64,000 nucleotides of DNA. Source: DASVWZ01 sp963708575 (GTDB lineage Bacteria; Acidobacteriota; Terriglobia; Terriglobales; Acidobacteriaceae). Within the stretch, counting starts at the first letter, position 1. Each line of letters opens with the position of its first letter. Location: assembly GCA_963708575.1 (NCBI GenBank), contig CAVPTB010000007.1, positions 434,001 through 498,000 of the forward strand, written 5' to 3'. The notes below the pieces were generated by a model. That model was not told the origin of the DNA. It saw only the letters and a program-made list of their open reading frames with translations, and did not search any database. Below, piece after piece: positions 54,358-63,999 of the stretch. A program made the translations under genes and the position numbers.

Positions 54358-55851
54358 TCAATAGCTCTGTTCAGTCCCGGTGGGGCCGGTTGCAGTTCCA
54401 AATGGCCAGTCTCCGTTTCGCCAGGCCCGGGCGAAGTACAGAGCCGTGCCAGTCAGCAGAACTAGCAGGGCGTAGCGGATTTGCAAAAGAGAATTGGTGC
54501 GCGAAACAAGAACGAAAATGAACCCGATCGAGGCCAGCAAAGCGGGAAGCGGATATAGCCACATACGAAATGGCCGCGGCAACTCCGGATGTTGTACGCG
54601 CAGCAAAATTACTCCAACCGCTTGCAACAGAAATTGCAAAGTGATGCGAATAACGACCAGTGCTGCAATTACGTCGGCCAGCGACAAAAAGCAAAACAAC
54701 GCTGCCACCGCACCCAATGAAAGCAGAGAGACGTAAGGAAATCGTCCCGTGGGATGAACACGCGCAAAAGCCCTGAAGTAATTTCCGTCCAGAGCTGCCG
54801 CGTAAGGGACGCGGGAATATCCAAGCATCAGCGAAAATACGGAGGCGAACGCCGTCCACATTACCAGGCCGGTGACGATCGCGGCAGCCTTTGCGCCATA
54901 AATTCGCTGCATGAAGATCGAAACCGTGTAGAGCCCGTTATTGTTTTGCGTGGGATGGGCAATCTCCTGCCACGGCACCACGCCAAGGATGCTGACATTC
55001 ATCACCACGTATAGACAGGCTACGAGAAGAATGGATAGCAACAGCGCACGGGGAATGGTTTTCGCGGGTTCTTTGACCTCATCGCCGAGGAAACAAACGT
55101 TGTAGTAGCCCCAGTAGTCATAGGTGGCAACCAGCATTGCCGCTCCCAATCCGAGGAAGAAATTCTCCGACAGTTGAAAAGCATGTGGGGGAAAACTGAA
55201 AGCTTGGGCGGCATTGAAATGCGTCAACCCGGAGAAGATGATCCATCCCATCGTCCCCAATACTCCTGCCAGGAGGAGTTTCGACATCCACCCGATGCTG
55301 GTGATCTTGCGGTACAGAAGCATCGTCGCCAGAATCACGACAGCAATCGCGACGATAGTTGCTCCGGATGCAAGCCAGCGAATCTGCACCGATCCAACCA
55401 AAGGAATGGGCAGGCTCCAGTTGTGAGCGAGGTAGGGATGCTCGAGCGCCGGCCAAAAAAAAGACGCGTAACCCGCGAGTCCGATTGCGCCAGACGCGAT
55501 CGATAAAGGAGCGCTAAAAGAGAGCTGCCAGATGAATAAGAAGGAAACCAGCCGACCGAAGTTGTTCGGGCCGTAAATCTCGCGTAGGTAGCGGTAAGAT
55601 CCGCCGGAGCCGGGAAAAGCCGCTCCCAGCTCTGCCCAAACCAGCCCATCGCAAATCGCGAACCCTGCCCCTAAAATCCAGCCGAGCATGGCTTGAGGGC
55701 CACCCATCGCGCTGACAATGAGCGGAAGAGTGATGAAGGGGCCTACCCCAATCATATCGATCATGTTCAGAGCAGTGGCGCTGCCCAGCCCGATTCCGCG
55801 CATGAGTTGCGGCGAATCCTGGCCATTTCCGGATTGCGCGGATTTCGGCAT
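54358..55851 (-). CDS. APC-superfamily amino acid permease
   Basis: Integral membrane permease of 497 aa with about twelve helices. The first-helix signature reads DMIGVGPFITLPLIVSAMGG, followed by AELGAAFPGSGGSYRYLREI, which matches amino acid-polyamine-cation antiporters/permeases. It is likely to import an amino acid or amine in exchange or with protons. The MFS gene follows without gap, and the PIG-L gene lies 49 nt upstream on the same strand, giving a likely three-gene operon. A ribosome binding site is not clear. Confidence 0.9.
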   Translation of the reverse strand: MPKSAQSGNGQDSPQLMRGIGLGSATALNMIDMIGVGPFITLPLIVSAMGGPQAMLGWILGAGFAICDGLVWAELGAAFPGSGGSYRYLREIYGPNNFGRLVSFLFIWQLSFSAPLSIASGAIGLAGYASFFWPALEHPYLAHNWSLPIPLVGSVQIRWLASGATIVAIAVVILATMLLYRKITSIGWMSKLLLAGVLGTMGWIIFSGLTHFNAAQAFSFPPHAFQLSENFFLGLGAAMLVATYDYWGYYNVCFLGDEVKEPAKTIPRALLLSILLVACLYVVMNVSILGVVPWQEIAHPTQNNNGLYTVSIFMQRIYGAKAAAIVTGLVMWTAFASVFSLMLGYSRVPYAAALDGNYFRAFARVHPTGRFPYVSLLSLGAVAALFCFLSLADVIAALVVIRITLQFLLQAVGVILLRVQHPELPRPFRMWLYPLPALLASIGFIFVLVSRTNSLLQIRYALLVLLTGTALYFARAWRNGDWPFGTATGPTGTEQSY

Positions 55852-55900
55852 GTGATGAAGGTCGAAGGAGAGGCCAGAACCCGCTCAACTCCAAAACGAT

Positions 55901-58654
55901 TTAGTGGCCTGCGCTTAACAGATTTACGTAGAGCCTGATCGCCCCCGGAACGCCCGCAGGCAACTGGCGGAAGAATGCATACCCCGTGTAGATGTACGTA
56001 CCCTTGCCATACTGAGCTCGGAGCAGTCCTCCCTGTTGCGGTTCTTCTCCCGGATCGTGCGACGAGAGCAAAGGCTTGAATTGAGAATCCCAATGATCCA
56101 TAAAGTACAAGCCGCGCTCTTGTACCCAGCCGTCGAAGTCTTGGTTCGTGATTCGATTCGGCGAATTAAAGATGCTGTCTTGCGGATCGAGTATTTGGAC
56201 CGGTGCTTCTTCCACTGACACTCGGGCTCGGGAGAGTTGTGCTGGATAAGGAGTGAACTTTCCGCCGTTGAAATCACCAACGCTAGCGTTGTATTGCACC
56301 ACCAGCGTCCCGCCCTTCGAGACCCAGTCCAGCAACTTCGGATTGTTTGCGGCCACCGCCTTCTGTGTATCGTAAGCCCGAATACCCAAAACGATCGTGC
56401 CGAATTGCGAGAGGTCGGTGCTGGCTAAACTTTCGGGTTCAATTGCAGTCGTGTCCATTCCGATTTGACCAAGCACAGCCGGAATGTCGTCGCCAGCGCC
56501 CATGACATATCCAATTTTCAAATGACTCGGAAGGCTGACGGAAACAATACTTTCTCGTTGAACCGCCGGCTGATAGTAATAAAAAGTATCGAGGTCCGGA
56601 CGAGTCACTACACTATAACCTTCTTCGTACTTCTTTCCATCCGACTCGAAGATCGCGCGAACCTGAGTTCGTCCGTCCTTGAGGCCTCTGGGAAAAACCG
56701 TGAACTTCGAATCCAAATTCCGTTCTTTATTATTTTGAAATTGCAAAGGCAGGCTTGCTGGTTCGACTCGCCAGCCCTCCGGCACTTCCAAATGAAGCGT
56801 CCCACTCGCCTTGCCATTCAGATTGCTCGTCACGGAGACTCGTACCTTCCGTCCTTCATCTCCATCCATGCGAATCACCTGTTGCCCAGGTTCGAGCATC
56901 ACGGAAAACGCAGGGGCAACGGCTAAGGCACGTTCAGTCAAGGTGCCATTCGCATCGGTGAACGGCATGGTGACTGTCGCCTTTACAACTCCTTGCTCTC
57001 CAGAAACTGCGTAGATGGCATGCGCCTGTAAGGGAGGTGGAGGAAAAGGAAGCGTCACATCGCTGGGATCATCGATAATGTTGACCGCGTCAGTCTCAGG
57101 GTCATTGCGATGCCAGTATGGCCGGGTATATGCTGCGTCGGTCGCCACGGTGACGCGAAAGACAACGATCGTTTCGCCCGGCTGGGAATCAGTCCTGAGA
57201 AGTTCTTTGACCTGCCAGCCCGGGGGGGAGTCGATGACGACTTTTTTCAACTCGGTTTTCGTCGCAGTGAAATAGCGAGCTGTAACCTCAAAGGTCTGGC
57301 CTGGCACGGCCATAGGAGCATGTTCCGCGTCTTTGCCGACCGGTGCCTCGCCAGATAGCTGCAGTCGTACGCCCCCTGCCAGATTAGCCGCCGTTTCGAA
57401 CTGATCTGCTTTGGTTTGCAGTTCACAGATTAGGTCAGATTTCGTAACCGGCGAAAGCGCGGAGGCGGAGACTTGACCAATCAGACTTTCGGTTTCTTTT
57501 AGTCCCTGCAGTAATGGCAACGCGGCCGACGACGGTTCACGGTCAACCGCACTGGCGGCCTGATTGACTCGATCCTGAAGGGTGGTCAGCCCCGCTGCAA
57601 GAAACGGTACTTTTGCGCTTTCGTCTCCGAGTCGTGAAACCAGCCCCGGCAAGCTTGTGTCGATACCGTCGAAGAAGTCTTTCTCGTGTCCGTCTTTGCC
57701 AGTGGTGGTGGGCAGAACAGAATCCACCAACTTGTAAAAAGTGAAGCGGTCCCCGGGATCTACAGTCCAGGCGCCAGCACCTTGAGACAGTTGGTGTCGC
57801 AAACCCTCCATCGCAAACTGCACGTACGACATGCCGAGCAATGGATCTACTTGGCCAGTGTTTAGCTTGACCGTGTAATCCGCATCCGGACAGGTCATGG
57901 CTCCAAACCCGCAAACATTCCCGATGTAGAGCTTCTTTGCCTGCCACGGTTGCAGTCCTTCGCTGATTTGGTCAGGAAATCTGTTCGGATCGGCCGCTGC
58001 GCGAAACGCCTCCCGAGTCAGAATTGCTGAAGCCTGATGATGTCCGTGTCCATCACGATTTGTACCGCTGAATCGTGCAACCAGCACATCGGGACGAAAG
58101 GTGCGGATGACGCGCACCATGTCGCCTAGAGCGATATCGTGCCCCTGCCATTTCTGAAAGGTCTCTTCAGGCGTTTTCGAATAACCAAAATCTGCGACCC
58201 GTGTAAAGCGTTGTTCAACTCCGTAATAGCGATCGGAGGCCGTGAGTTCCAGGCTTCGCAAGACTCCCAGCACATCAAACAAATTGCTTCCGACTTTATT
58301 TTGGCCGCCTTCGCCGCGATTCAAGGTCAGCAGCACTACGGAATCACCGTGACCGCGCGATTCGAGCGTTAGCATGCCGCCGTCTTCATCGTCAGGATGC
58401 GCGACGTCTTGCATGAGTCGAGCAGTCGTCTTCAGTCTCCGCAGCTCTTGCTTCAAACCGATCGTGCCGGAATCCTGGGGCAGGGGTTTCGCCGGCGATT
58501 GAGCGGGTTGGACCGCTTGAGAGAACGAGAGAACGCACAGAATGACGATCCCACAAAAGACAGCCGTCCAATGTCTGAAAACACCCAGTGCAACACCAAT
58601 CCGGCGGTTAAATAGCATGTAGAGAAGATGGTTGCGCTTCGGGATGGGAACCAA
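55901..58654 (-). CDS. exported PIG-L (LmbE-like) deacetylase with large C-terminal extension
   Basis: Protein of 917 aa: an N-terminal hydrophobic signal/anchor (about 28-48), a PIG-L deacetylase domain (about 70-300) with the metal motif AHPDDEDGGM and the second HGHHQAS, a beta-rich middle part (about 440-700, with PPGWQVKELLRTD and VPEGWRVEPASLPLQF) and a C-terminal part resembling a glutamine-amidotransferase-like or PIG-L-associated domain (about 720-917, GTIVLGIRAYDT). PIG-L enzymes remove N-acetyl from sugars. The start may be TTG 58654 (AGGA upstream) or ATG 58618, which has no ribosome binding site. Export suggests action on external or cell-wall N-acetyl sugars. Confidence 0.85.
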   Translation of the reverse strand: MVPIPKRNHLLYMLFNRRIGVALGVFRHWTAVFCGIVILCVLSFSQAVQPAQSPAKPLPQDSGTIGLKQELRRLKTTARLMQDVAHPDDEDGGMLTLESRGHGDSVVLLTLNRGEGGQNKVGSNLFDVLGVLRSLELTASDRYYGVEQRFTRVADFGYSKTPEETFQKWQGHDIALGDMVRVIRTFRPDVLVARFSGTNRDGHGHHQASAILTREAFRAAADPNRFPDQISEGLQPWQAKKLYIGNVCGFGAMTCPDADYTVKLNTGQVDPLLGMSYVQFAMEGLRHQLSQGAGAWTVDPGDRFTFYKLVDSVLPTTTGKDGHEKDFFDGIDTSLPGLVSRLGDESAKVPFLAAGLTTLQDRVNQAASAVDREPSSAALPLLQGLKETESLIGQVSASALSPVTKSDLICELQTKADQFETAANLAGGVRLQLSGEAPVGKDAEHAPMAVPGQTFEVTARYFTATKTELKKVVIDSPPGWQVKELLRTDSQPGETIVVFRVTVATDAAYTRPYWHRNDPETDAVNIIDDPSDVTLPFPPPPLQAHAIYAVSGEQGVVKATVTMPFTDANGTLTERALAVAPAFSVMLEPGQQVIRMDGDEGRKVRVSVTSNLNGKASGTLHLEVPEGWRVEPASLPLQFQNNKERNLDSKFTVFPRGLKDGRTQVRAIFESDGKKYEEGYSVVTRPDLDTFYYYQPAVQRESIVSVSLPSHLKIGYVMGAGDDIPAVLGQIGMDTTAIEPESLASTDLSQFGTIVLGIRAYDTQKAVAANNPKLLDWVSKGGTLVVQYNASVGDFNGGKFTPYPAQLSRARVSVEEAPVQILDPQDSIFNSPNRITNQDFDGWVQERGLYFMDHWDSQFKPLLSSHDPGEEPQQGGLLRAQYGKGTYIYTGYAFFRQLPAGVPGAIRLYVNLLSAGH

Positions 58655-58730
58655 GATTTTTCCTGAACTCTAGTTTTTATGAATCGACTAACCGATGAGG
58701 GAAAGGTTAGCTGATGCAATCCTATCCGAT

Positions 58731-61144
58731 TCAGGGGCTCGGTGGCTTGCCGACGTCTTGCTGGCATTGGTGCGCAGCGGTGAGGATCTCGTCAAACTCA
58801 GCGCTGCTCCTCAGCTTGGCGAGCAGAGGATCTGCCAACAAAGCCGAGTAGGCGCAGTAGTTCTGCTGCACGGCGGCCTTCAAAAGGTGTAATGCCGCGT
58901 CCTTTTTGCCGCAAAATGCCAGAATCGTCCCCTGCGCATACCACGGTTCGGGATCCAGCTCAGCCGGAAAAGTTATCGTCACGTCATGGGCGATTCGATC
59001 GAGATCGGCGCCGCGACCCGGTTCCAGACACGCTTCTAGCAGGTCGCGATGGTAACGGGGATTGGCGGACATTTGTTTTGCAGCTTCCCGGGCCTCGGAA
59101 ACCTTGTTTTCGCGGAGCAGGATCGACGGAGTCACGTATGCCGCCCATTCTGATCCCGCGTCCAGTTGCACAAAATCCAGCGCTCTTTGCGTTTGCCCCA
59201 GTTCCATAAATGCCCAAGCACACGACCGGAAGCGGTAGTTTCCCGGATCGAGCGCCAGAGCTGTATCACATTCACGAGCGGATTGATCCTGCATCCCGGC
59301 ATAGCGCTGTACGTAGCTGAGGGTAAAGTGCGCCTGAGCACTCTCTGGCCGGCTTTTTACCAGAGCCTCGGCCGAGCTAAAGGCCTTAGCCAGCTCCCCG
59401 CGTTCCACTCGATTGGTGGCGAGTTGTCCCGCTGCTTCAATCAAGTTTGGATCCAGCGACAAAGCGGCTTCGCACGCACTATTGGATTTCTGGAAGGTCT
59501 CCTCCCCGCCATTCGAGTAGGTCGAGTCATAGTAATAGCGCAGGCCCAGCGCCTCCCACGCAGGAGCATAATTCGCGTCCAGCGTGACTGCCTGCTCCAG
59601 CATGGCAATAGCCTGCTTGTTCGGTTGCGGGTCGTGGGACATGGCGAGGCTCCGCAAATACAGGTCATAAGCAGCCTGATTCTTCGGCCGCGTCCCGGTG
59701 TTTAAGAACCCGGTTGCCGCCCCGAGCACTGTGAGCAAGCCCTGCCGCACCTGGCTGGCCAGCTGTCCTTGCAGCGCGATCAGGTCTTCGCTGGACGCAC
59801 TGAAACTTGACTCCCACAGCAGGCGATCGCTTTTTACCTCAGTGGCCTCCAGAGTTACAAGAATGCGGTCGGCTTGGCGCAGGAAATGACCACTCAGAAT
59901 CGTGGCCACGCGAAGTTCGCGGCCAGCCTTTCCCGGATCCACGTCCGATCCGACAAATTTGCGGGTGACCGCCGTCGGCCGAACGTCCAAGCTGCGGCTA
60001 TAGGTCAAAACCCTGGCGATCTCGTCGGAGAGCGCAAATCGTAAATAGTCGAGGTTGGTATCGCCGTTTAGATTTTGCAACGGCAATACTGCAATCGTGT
60101 TCTTGCCGACTCCCAATTGCCCAGAACGGTTTTTAAACCACCAAGTCCCAACCGCAGCCAAAACCGTAACCAACAAAGCCGCCATGCCGATGAAGACATA
60201 TTTCTGCCATTGCGACGACCTCTGAAAGCTGCGGCTCGGAAGTTTCAAAGCCGTCTCAGTGATCCCCTTGATCATGCCGGAATCGGTTTCGTGCTTAAGA
60301 TGTTGCAGGTCCGTTCCCAGCTGGGCGGCACTCTGATAGCGCTTGTCACGCTCCTTTTCGATGGCTCGGCCGATGATCCCTTCCAGCTCAGCCGGAATCG
60401 CCGGATTTAAGGTTCGAGGCGCGGGCGGCTTCTGATGAAGCATGGCGTCCAGCGTAGTCACCACATTCTTGCCTTGAAACGGTTTCTTGCCGGTTGCCAT
60501 TTCGTAAAGCACGACCCCAAAGGAGAACAGGTCGCTGCGAGCATCCATCTCCTCGCTTCGGGCCTGTTCCGGGGCCATGTAAACGGCGGTACCAGGAACG
60601 ACTCCCATCGCCGTGAGAGATTCGTCGTAGAGGCCATCGGAGTTCGAACCTTTCCGCACTTCCATCCTGTTCGGTGAGAAGCTTGGCGAGGCCGAAGTCC
60701 AGTAATTTCACCTGACCGGATTGCGTGATGAAAATATTCCCCGGCTTGATGTCCCGATGGATGATGTTCTTGGCATGCAAAGCCTCAAGTGCCTCGGCAA
60801 CTTGAACACCAATGTTCAAGAGTTCGTCCAACTCCATGGGCTTGCCGCGGATATGCTCCTTCAGGCTGTCGCCTTCGAGCTTTTCCATCACAATGAACGG
60901 ATGGCCGTCATTGTCCTCAATGTCATGAATGGTGCAGATGTTGGGATGATTCGAGCTGGGAGGCTGCCCGAGCTTCGCGCTCGAAGCGGTCAAGGGACTT
61001 GCGGTCGCCGATCAGGCTGTCGGGTACAAATTTCAGGGCGACATGACGGCCAAGGCGCGTGTCTTCCGCCTCGTAGACAATCCCCATGCCACCACCACCG
61101 ATTTTTCCGAGGATGCGATAGTGGGAGACCGTTTGGCCAACCAT
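58731..61144 (-). pseudogene. Ser/Thr protein kinase with TolB-like and TPR C-terminal half, broken by two frameshifts
   Basis: Three frames together encode one complete kinase. Residues 1-65 (61144 down to about 60953) hold the Gly loop KIGGGGMGIVYEA and VALKFV. A second frame (about 60951-60655) holds NHPNICTIHDIE, HRDIKPGNIF and DFGLAK. The third frame (about 60665-58731) holds VPGTAVYMAPEQA, a membrane helix (YVFIGMAALLVTVLAAVGTWW), a TolB-like region (TIAVLPLQNLNG) and TPRs. The first shift is one extra base in QL-(g)-NHPN near 60952; the second is a net +1 near 60640-60670. The total of 2414 nt minus two bases gives 804 codons, the length of an intact relative. All catalytic motifs are kept, so this is a recent pseudogene, an assembly error or programmed shifts. 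Confidence 0.85.
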
Positions 61145-61297
61145 GCGGAAGCACCGTCTTCGTCGGCGCTAATGTTAGGCCGCTAGCGTATGCGGGTCAA
61201 CTCTGAAGAACAGACTCTCGGCCCACGCCGGGACGCGTGATTGCGCACGCCATATTTCCACCTGTTAATCGGTTCACTGTGCCATGGCATGGGAAGT

Positions 61298-62485
61298 CTA
61301 TTTTTTGGGCCAGAACCCCGCCGAGCTTCCCACCCATTCCATATTCTTGTTGTGATCCACGCCCATCATCAGGCCTCGGCCCATGCGCACGATTACCATG
61401 ACTGGCCTCAGTTCGTCCGTCCAGATGTACATGATTCGAATCTCCGCCTTCGCTGCACCATGCGGCGTCTCAATGACGGGCTCGAAGTTCATCCGTTGCT
61501 GCAGGATGTATTGCGATCGCTTCGCCACCGGGATGTCGGCCAAATCCTCTTTCTTCAGATTCATGATCACGCCGAGTCCCGCAAACGAAAACAGAGGCTT
61601 TAAGACGTAGTTTTGCAGATCATCCGGAATGTGCTCGACCCGATCCAGAAACCAGGTTTGCGGTACACACGGATGTTTCAGGAATGGCAAAGAGAATTTA
61701 CTCATCCGAAAATACCAGTTCGGATGTCCCGCCCATTCCACATCCAACTCATCGGTAAAAGCAAAATCTGTCTTCGTTTTCTTGCGTACCAACTCGTCTA
61801 CAATGGCGCGATTGTAAATTCTCCGGATCGGCATCAAATGCCCATCCCGCATGTAGAAAAGTTGGTTTCCGCGTTTTTCCACATCGGTAATCGAAACCGT
61901 AGGAATCCCAAGCAGCTTTTCCGTCAGGATAAAGTCCGGCAAAGTCTTTTGATGCAGCGGGTCAACTTCCATCAAAACGACTTCCTTGGGATCATGCTTG
62001 CCGACAATCGCGCCCCGCAGTAGCTCCTTGTAGCTTTTCCAGTCCAGACCGTTCAGCAGGTAATTCAAGTTCTTATCGAGTTCGTATACTTCCTGATACA
62101 CCTGCGACAACATTGCCTGATAGGCATACAGGGAAGGGAAGCCTTGCAACTCGACTAGTTTGGGTTGCAGATGGCCGGAAGCGTCGCGGACCAAGCCGAA
62201 GTCCACTTGAATAAATAGCGGATGAGGTGACTCGCGGGGCACGTTGAAATCTGGAGGGATGGCATCGAACGAAGCTTTGCGGTATTCCAACGTTCCCAGT
62301 TGATGAATAAGTTCCTTGCCATATTCCGACATCTGATCCAGCAACTCTTTAGGGAAAAAGCAGGGGGTTTCGGAAATTCTGAATTCCACCGGAGTTCCGC
62401 AGCGCTCCGCCATGACCTGAAGAAGCCGCTGGTATTTGTCCGTAGTGAAGCTGGCGTTGAAGCGTTCTCGGAGGGCAGGGATCAT
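61298..62485 (-). CDS. unassigned protein with ATP-grasp-like features
   Basis: Protein of 395 aa that I cannot place in a named family. The C-terminal third resembles ATP-grasp ligases: VLKPLFSFAGLGVI (K296 and a Gly loop at 299-306), then E348-I-R350, R367-MGRG and HNKNMEW (N379), in the order expected for ATP- and metal-binding residues. The middle PKLVELQGFPSLYAYQ recalls the Glu-bearing N-terminal loop of glutathionylspermidine-synthase-like enzymes. No membrane helix or signal is present. It follows the M29 peptidase gene by 33 nt and the carboxylate-amine ligase gene on the same strand. An amide-forming ligase is the best guess, by fold resemblance only. Confidence 0.75.
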   Translation of the reverse strand: MIPALRERFNASFTTDKYQRLLQVMAERCGTPVEFRISETPCFFPKELLDQMSEYGKELIHQLGTLEYRKASFDAIPPDFNVPRESPHPLFIQVDFGLVRDASGHLQPKLVELQGFPSLYAYQAMLSQVYQEVYELDKNLNYLLNGLDWKSYKELLRGAIVGKHDPKEVVLMEVDPLHQKTLPDFILTEKLLGIPTVSITDVEKRGNQLFYMRDGHLMPIRRIYNRAIVDELVRKKTKTDFAFTDELDVEWAGHPNWYFRMSKFSLPFLKHPCVPQTWFLDRVEHIPDDLQNYVLKPLFSFAGLGVIMNLKKEDLADIPVAKRSQYILQQRMNFEPVIETPHGAAKAEIRIMYIWTDELRPVMVIVRMGRGLMMGVDHNKNMEWVGSSAGFWPKK

Positions 62486-62518
62486 GATGATCAGAGCAGG
62501 CGCTGGCCTGCCCGCGGT

Positions 62519-63565
62519 CTATGCTTGGATCAGAAATTTCCCGTCCCGCATGATTTGTTCTTCGTCCACCCAAATGTTGAACTTGCGCCCGACAACGTCG
62601 ATGTGGGTGATGGAATACCATTCCGCACCGGTGTGGGCTCCGTACGGATTGCCAAAGGCAATATGAATGCCAGGATATTTTTCGTCCTGAAGAATCTGTC
62701 CAATCACATCTTTCAATTCGATGTTCGTTCCAATCGCAAACTCGCCGACGCGATCGCTATTCTCATCGGTATGGGTGTAGCTCCAAAAGTCCTGCTCTAG
62801 CTCTCGATTAGTCGAATGCGCCTCGGTCAGACGGTTTCCCTTGACCTGAATGGTCAGCGGATTTTCTTTCAGGTCGCCGAATTTCGCGCACAACCAATCG
62901 CCCACCACGCCATCGATTACGAAAGTCCCATTCACTTCGCCCGGCGTGGTGAAGATTTCACCACCGGGAAGGTTCCCCCACTTGTCCGGGCTGATGATGC
63001 CGCTGGTCTTCAGCCAGTGATATTTGGGATTCAAATCGGCTACAAGATTCGTTCCTGCCGCCGTGGTGGCGCGGATTCGAGAGGCACGGCGCACCATCTC
63101 GATGACCTTGGCGCTGATCCGGTCCACCTTTAGAAAATCGGCCCGCATACCTTCCAGCATGATTTGCCGGTTGATGTTGACCATGTGAGCGTGACGGATC
63201 TTGCGCCGGTTGACGACGTCCGTCATTTGCATTCGTGACCGCAGTTCATTTGCCTGCGCCTGTACGGCGAAGATACTGACCTGGCTCGTCTCGAGGTCAT
63301 CCAGAATCTCCTGCGGCAGGTCGGTCAGCGGTCGTGGCGTCAAGTCCTCGAGCACCCAGGCACGATAGGGGCAACCCACGGATTCCAGTTCATGAACCAG
63401 GCTGGCCGCGATTTCCTGGGAGGCCTCGTCCGTGATGACGGTCACTTTTTCCGCAGGCTGTATGCGCAGGCATACGTTGACGGCATTGCGCGCGCCGGGA
63501 GTCAGTTCTGGGTCAAATGGAAGTGTGTTGAGTTGACGACTGGTCGAATCGACAGGAACGCTCAT
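62519..63565 (-). CDS. M29-family (AmpS/PepS-type) metallo-aminopeptidase, short form
   Basis: Protein of 348 aa matching the thermophilic aminopeptidase family M29. All six metal/active residues appear in order with spacing close to that of known enzymes: E210 (TTPGEVNG), E275 (VGEFAIGTN), H301 (IHIAFGN), Y308 (NPYGAHTG), H321 and D323 (ITHIDVVG). It is shorter than the usual length near 410 because the N-terminal part is reduced. The enzyme removes N-terminal residues from small peptides in the cytoplasm. Its ATG overlaps the stop of the upstream ligase gene by one base (TGATG), so the two are translated together; the ATP-grasp-like gene follows after 33 nt. Confidence 0.85.
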   Translation of the reverse strand: MSVPVDSTSRQLNTLPFDPELTPGARNAVNVCLRIQPAEKVTVITDEASQEIAASLVHELESVGCPYRAWVLEDLTPRPLTDLPQEILDDLETSQVSIFAVQAQANELRSRMQMTDVVNRRKIRHAHMVNINRQIMLEGMRADFLKVDRISAKVIEMVRRASRIRATTAAGTNLVADLNPKYHWLKTSGIISPDKWGNLPGGEIFTTPGEVNGTFVIDGVVGDWLCAKFGDLKENPLTIQVKGNRLTEAHSTNRELEQDFWSYTHTDENSDRVGEFAIGTNIELKDVIGQILQDEKYPGIHIAFGNPYGAHTGAEWYSITHIDVVGRKFNIWVDEEQIMRDGKFLIQA

Positions 63566-63999
63566 CAGCCTACTTTTCTAGCGGAAGCTGCGCCCGACGA
63601 TTCGTCAACGCCAACTTCCGTCTCCTCAATGATGTAATCCACAACTTTTTTTAAATCGCCGGTTTCTTCGAAGACGCGCAGTTGCCGGTCAGCCCCGGTT
63701 CCTTTTTCAAGAATTGTATGGATATAGTTAAGCTCTTCCCGCGAGTCAAGCTCATCTACCACGTCATCCACAAATTCCAGATACTCCATGACTAAATCGC
63801 GCGCCGGGACTTCCTTCTGCTTGCCGAAATCGATCAACTTGCCATCGAGTCCGTATCGCGCCGCACGCCACTTGTTTTCCATCAACAGGGCACGCCGGTA
63901 CAGGCGGAATCCTTGATTCGCCGAATACAGCTTGTACAGTTTGGCGACCGTGGCTTGGATGAGTGCAGCCAGTGCAATGGTTTCATCCATCCGCATCGG
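63565..63999 (-). CDS. carboxylate-amine ligase, GCS2/YbdK type (C-terminal part)
   Basis: C-terminal part of about 145 residues of a glutamate-cysteine-ligase-2-like enzyme; the frame is open beyond the window end. RALLMENKWRAARYGLDG followed by LIDFG and DLVMEYLEFVDDVVDELDS is a conserved C-terminal stretch of YbdK-like proteins, which join a carboxylate to an amine using ATP. The catalytic N-terminal part is outside the window. It is the first visible gene of a three-gene minus-strand unit with an M29 peptidase and an ATP-grasp-like protein. Confidence 0.82.
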   Translation of the reverse strand, partial: PMRMDETIALAALIQATVAKLYKLYSANQGFRLYRRALLMENKWRAARYGLDGKLIDFGKQKEVPARDLVMEYLEFVDDVVDELDSREELNYIHTILEKGTGADRQLRVFEETGDLKKVVDYIIEETEVGVDESSGAASARKVG

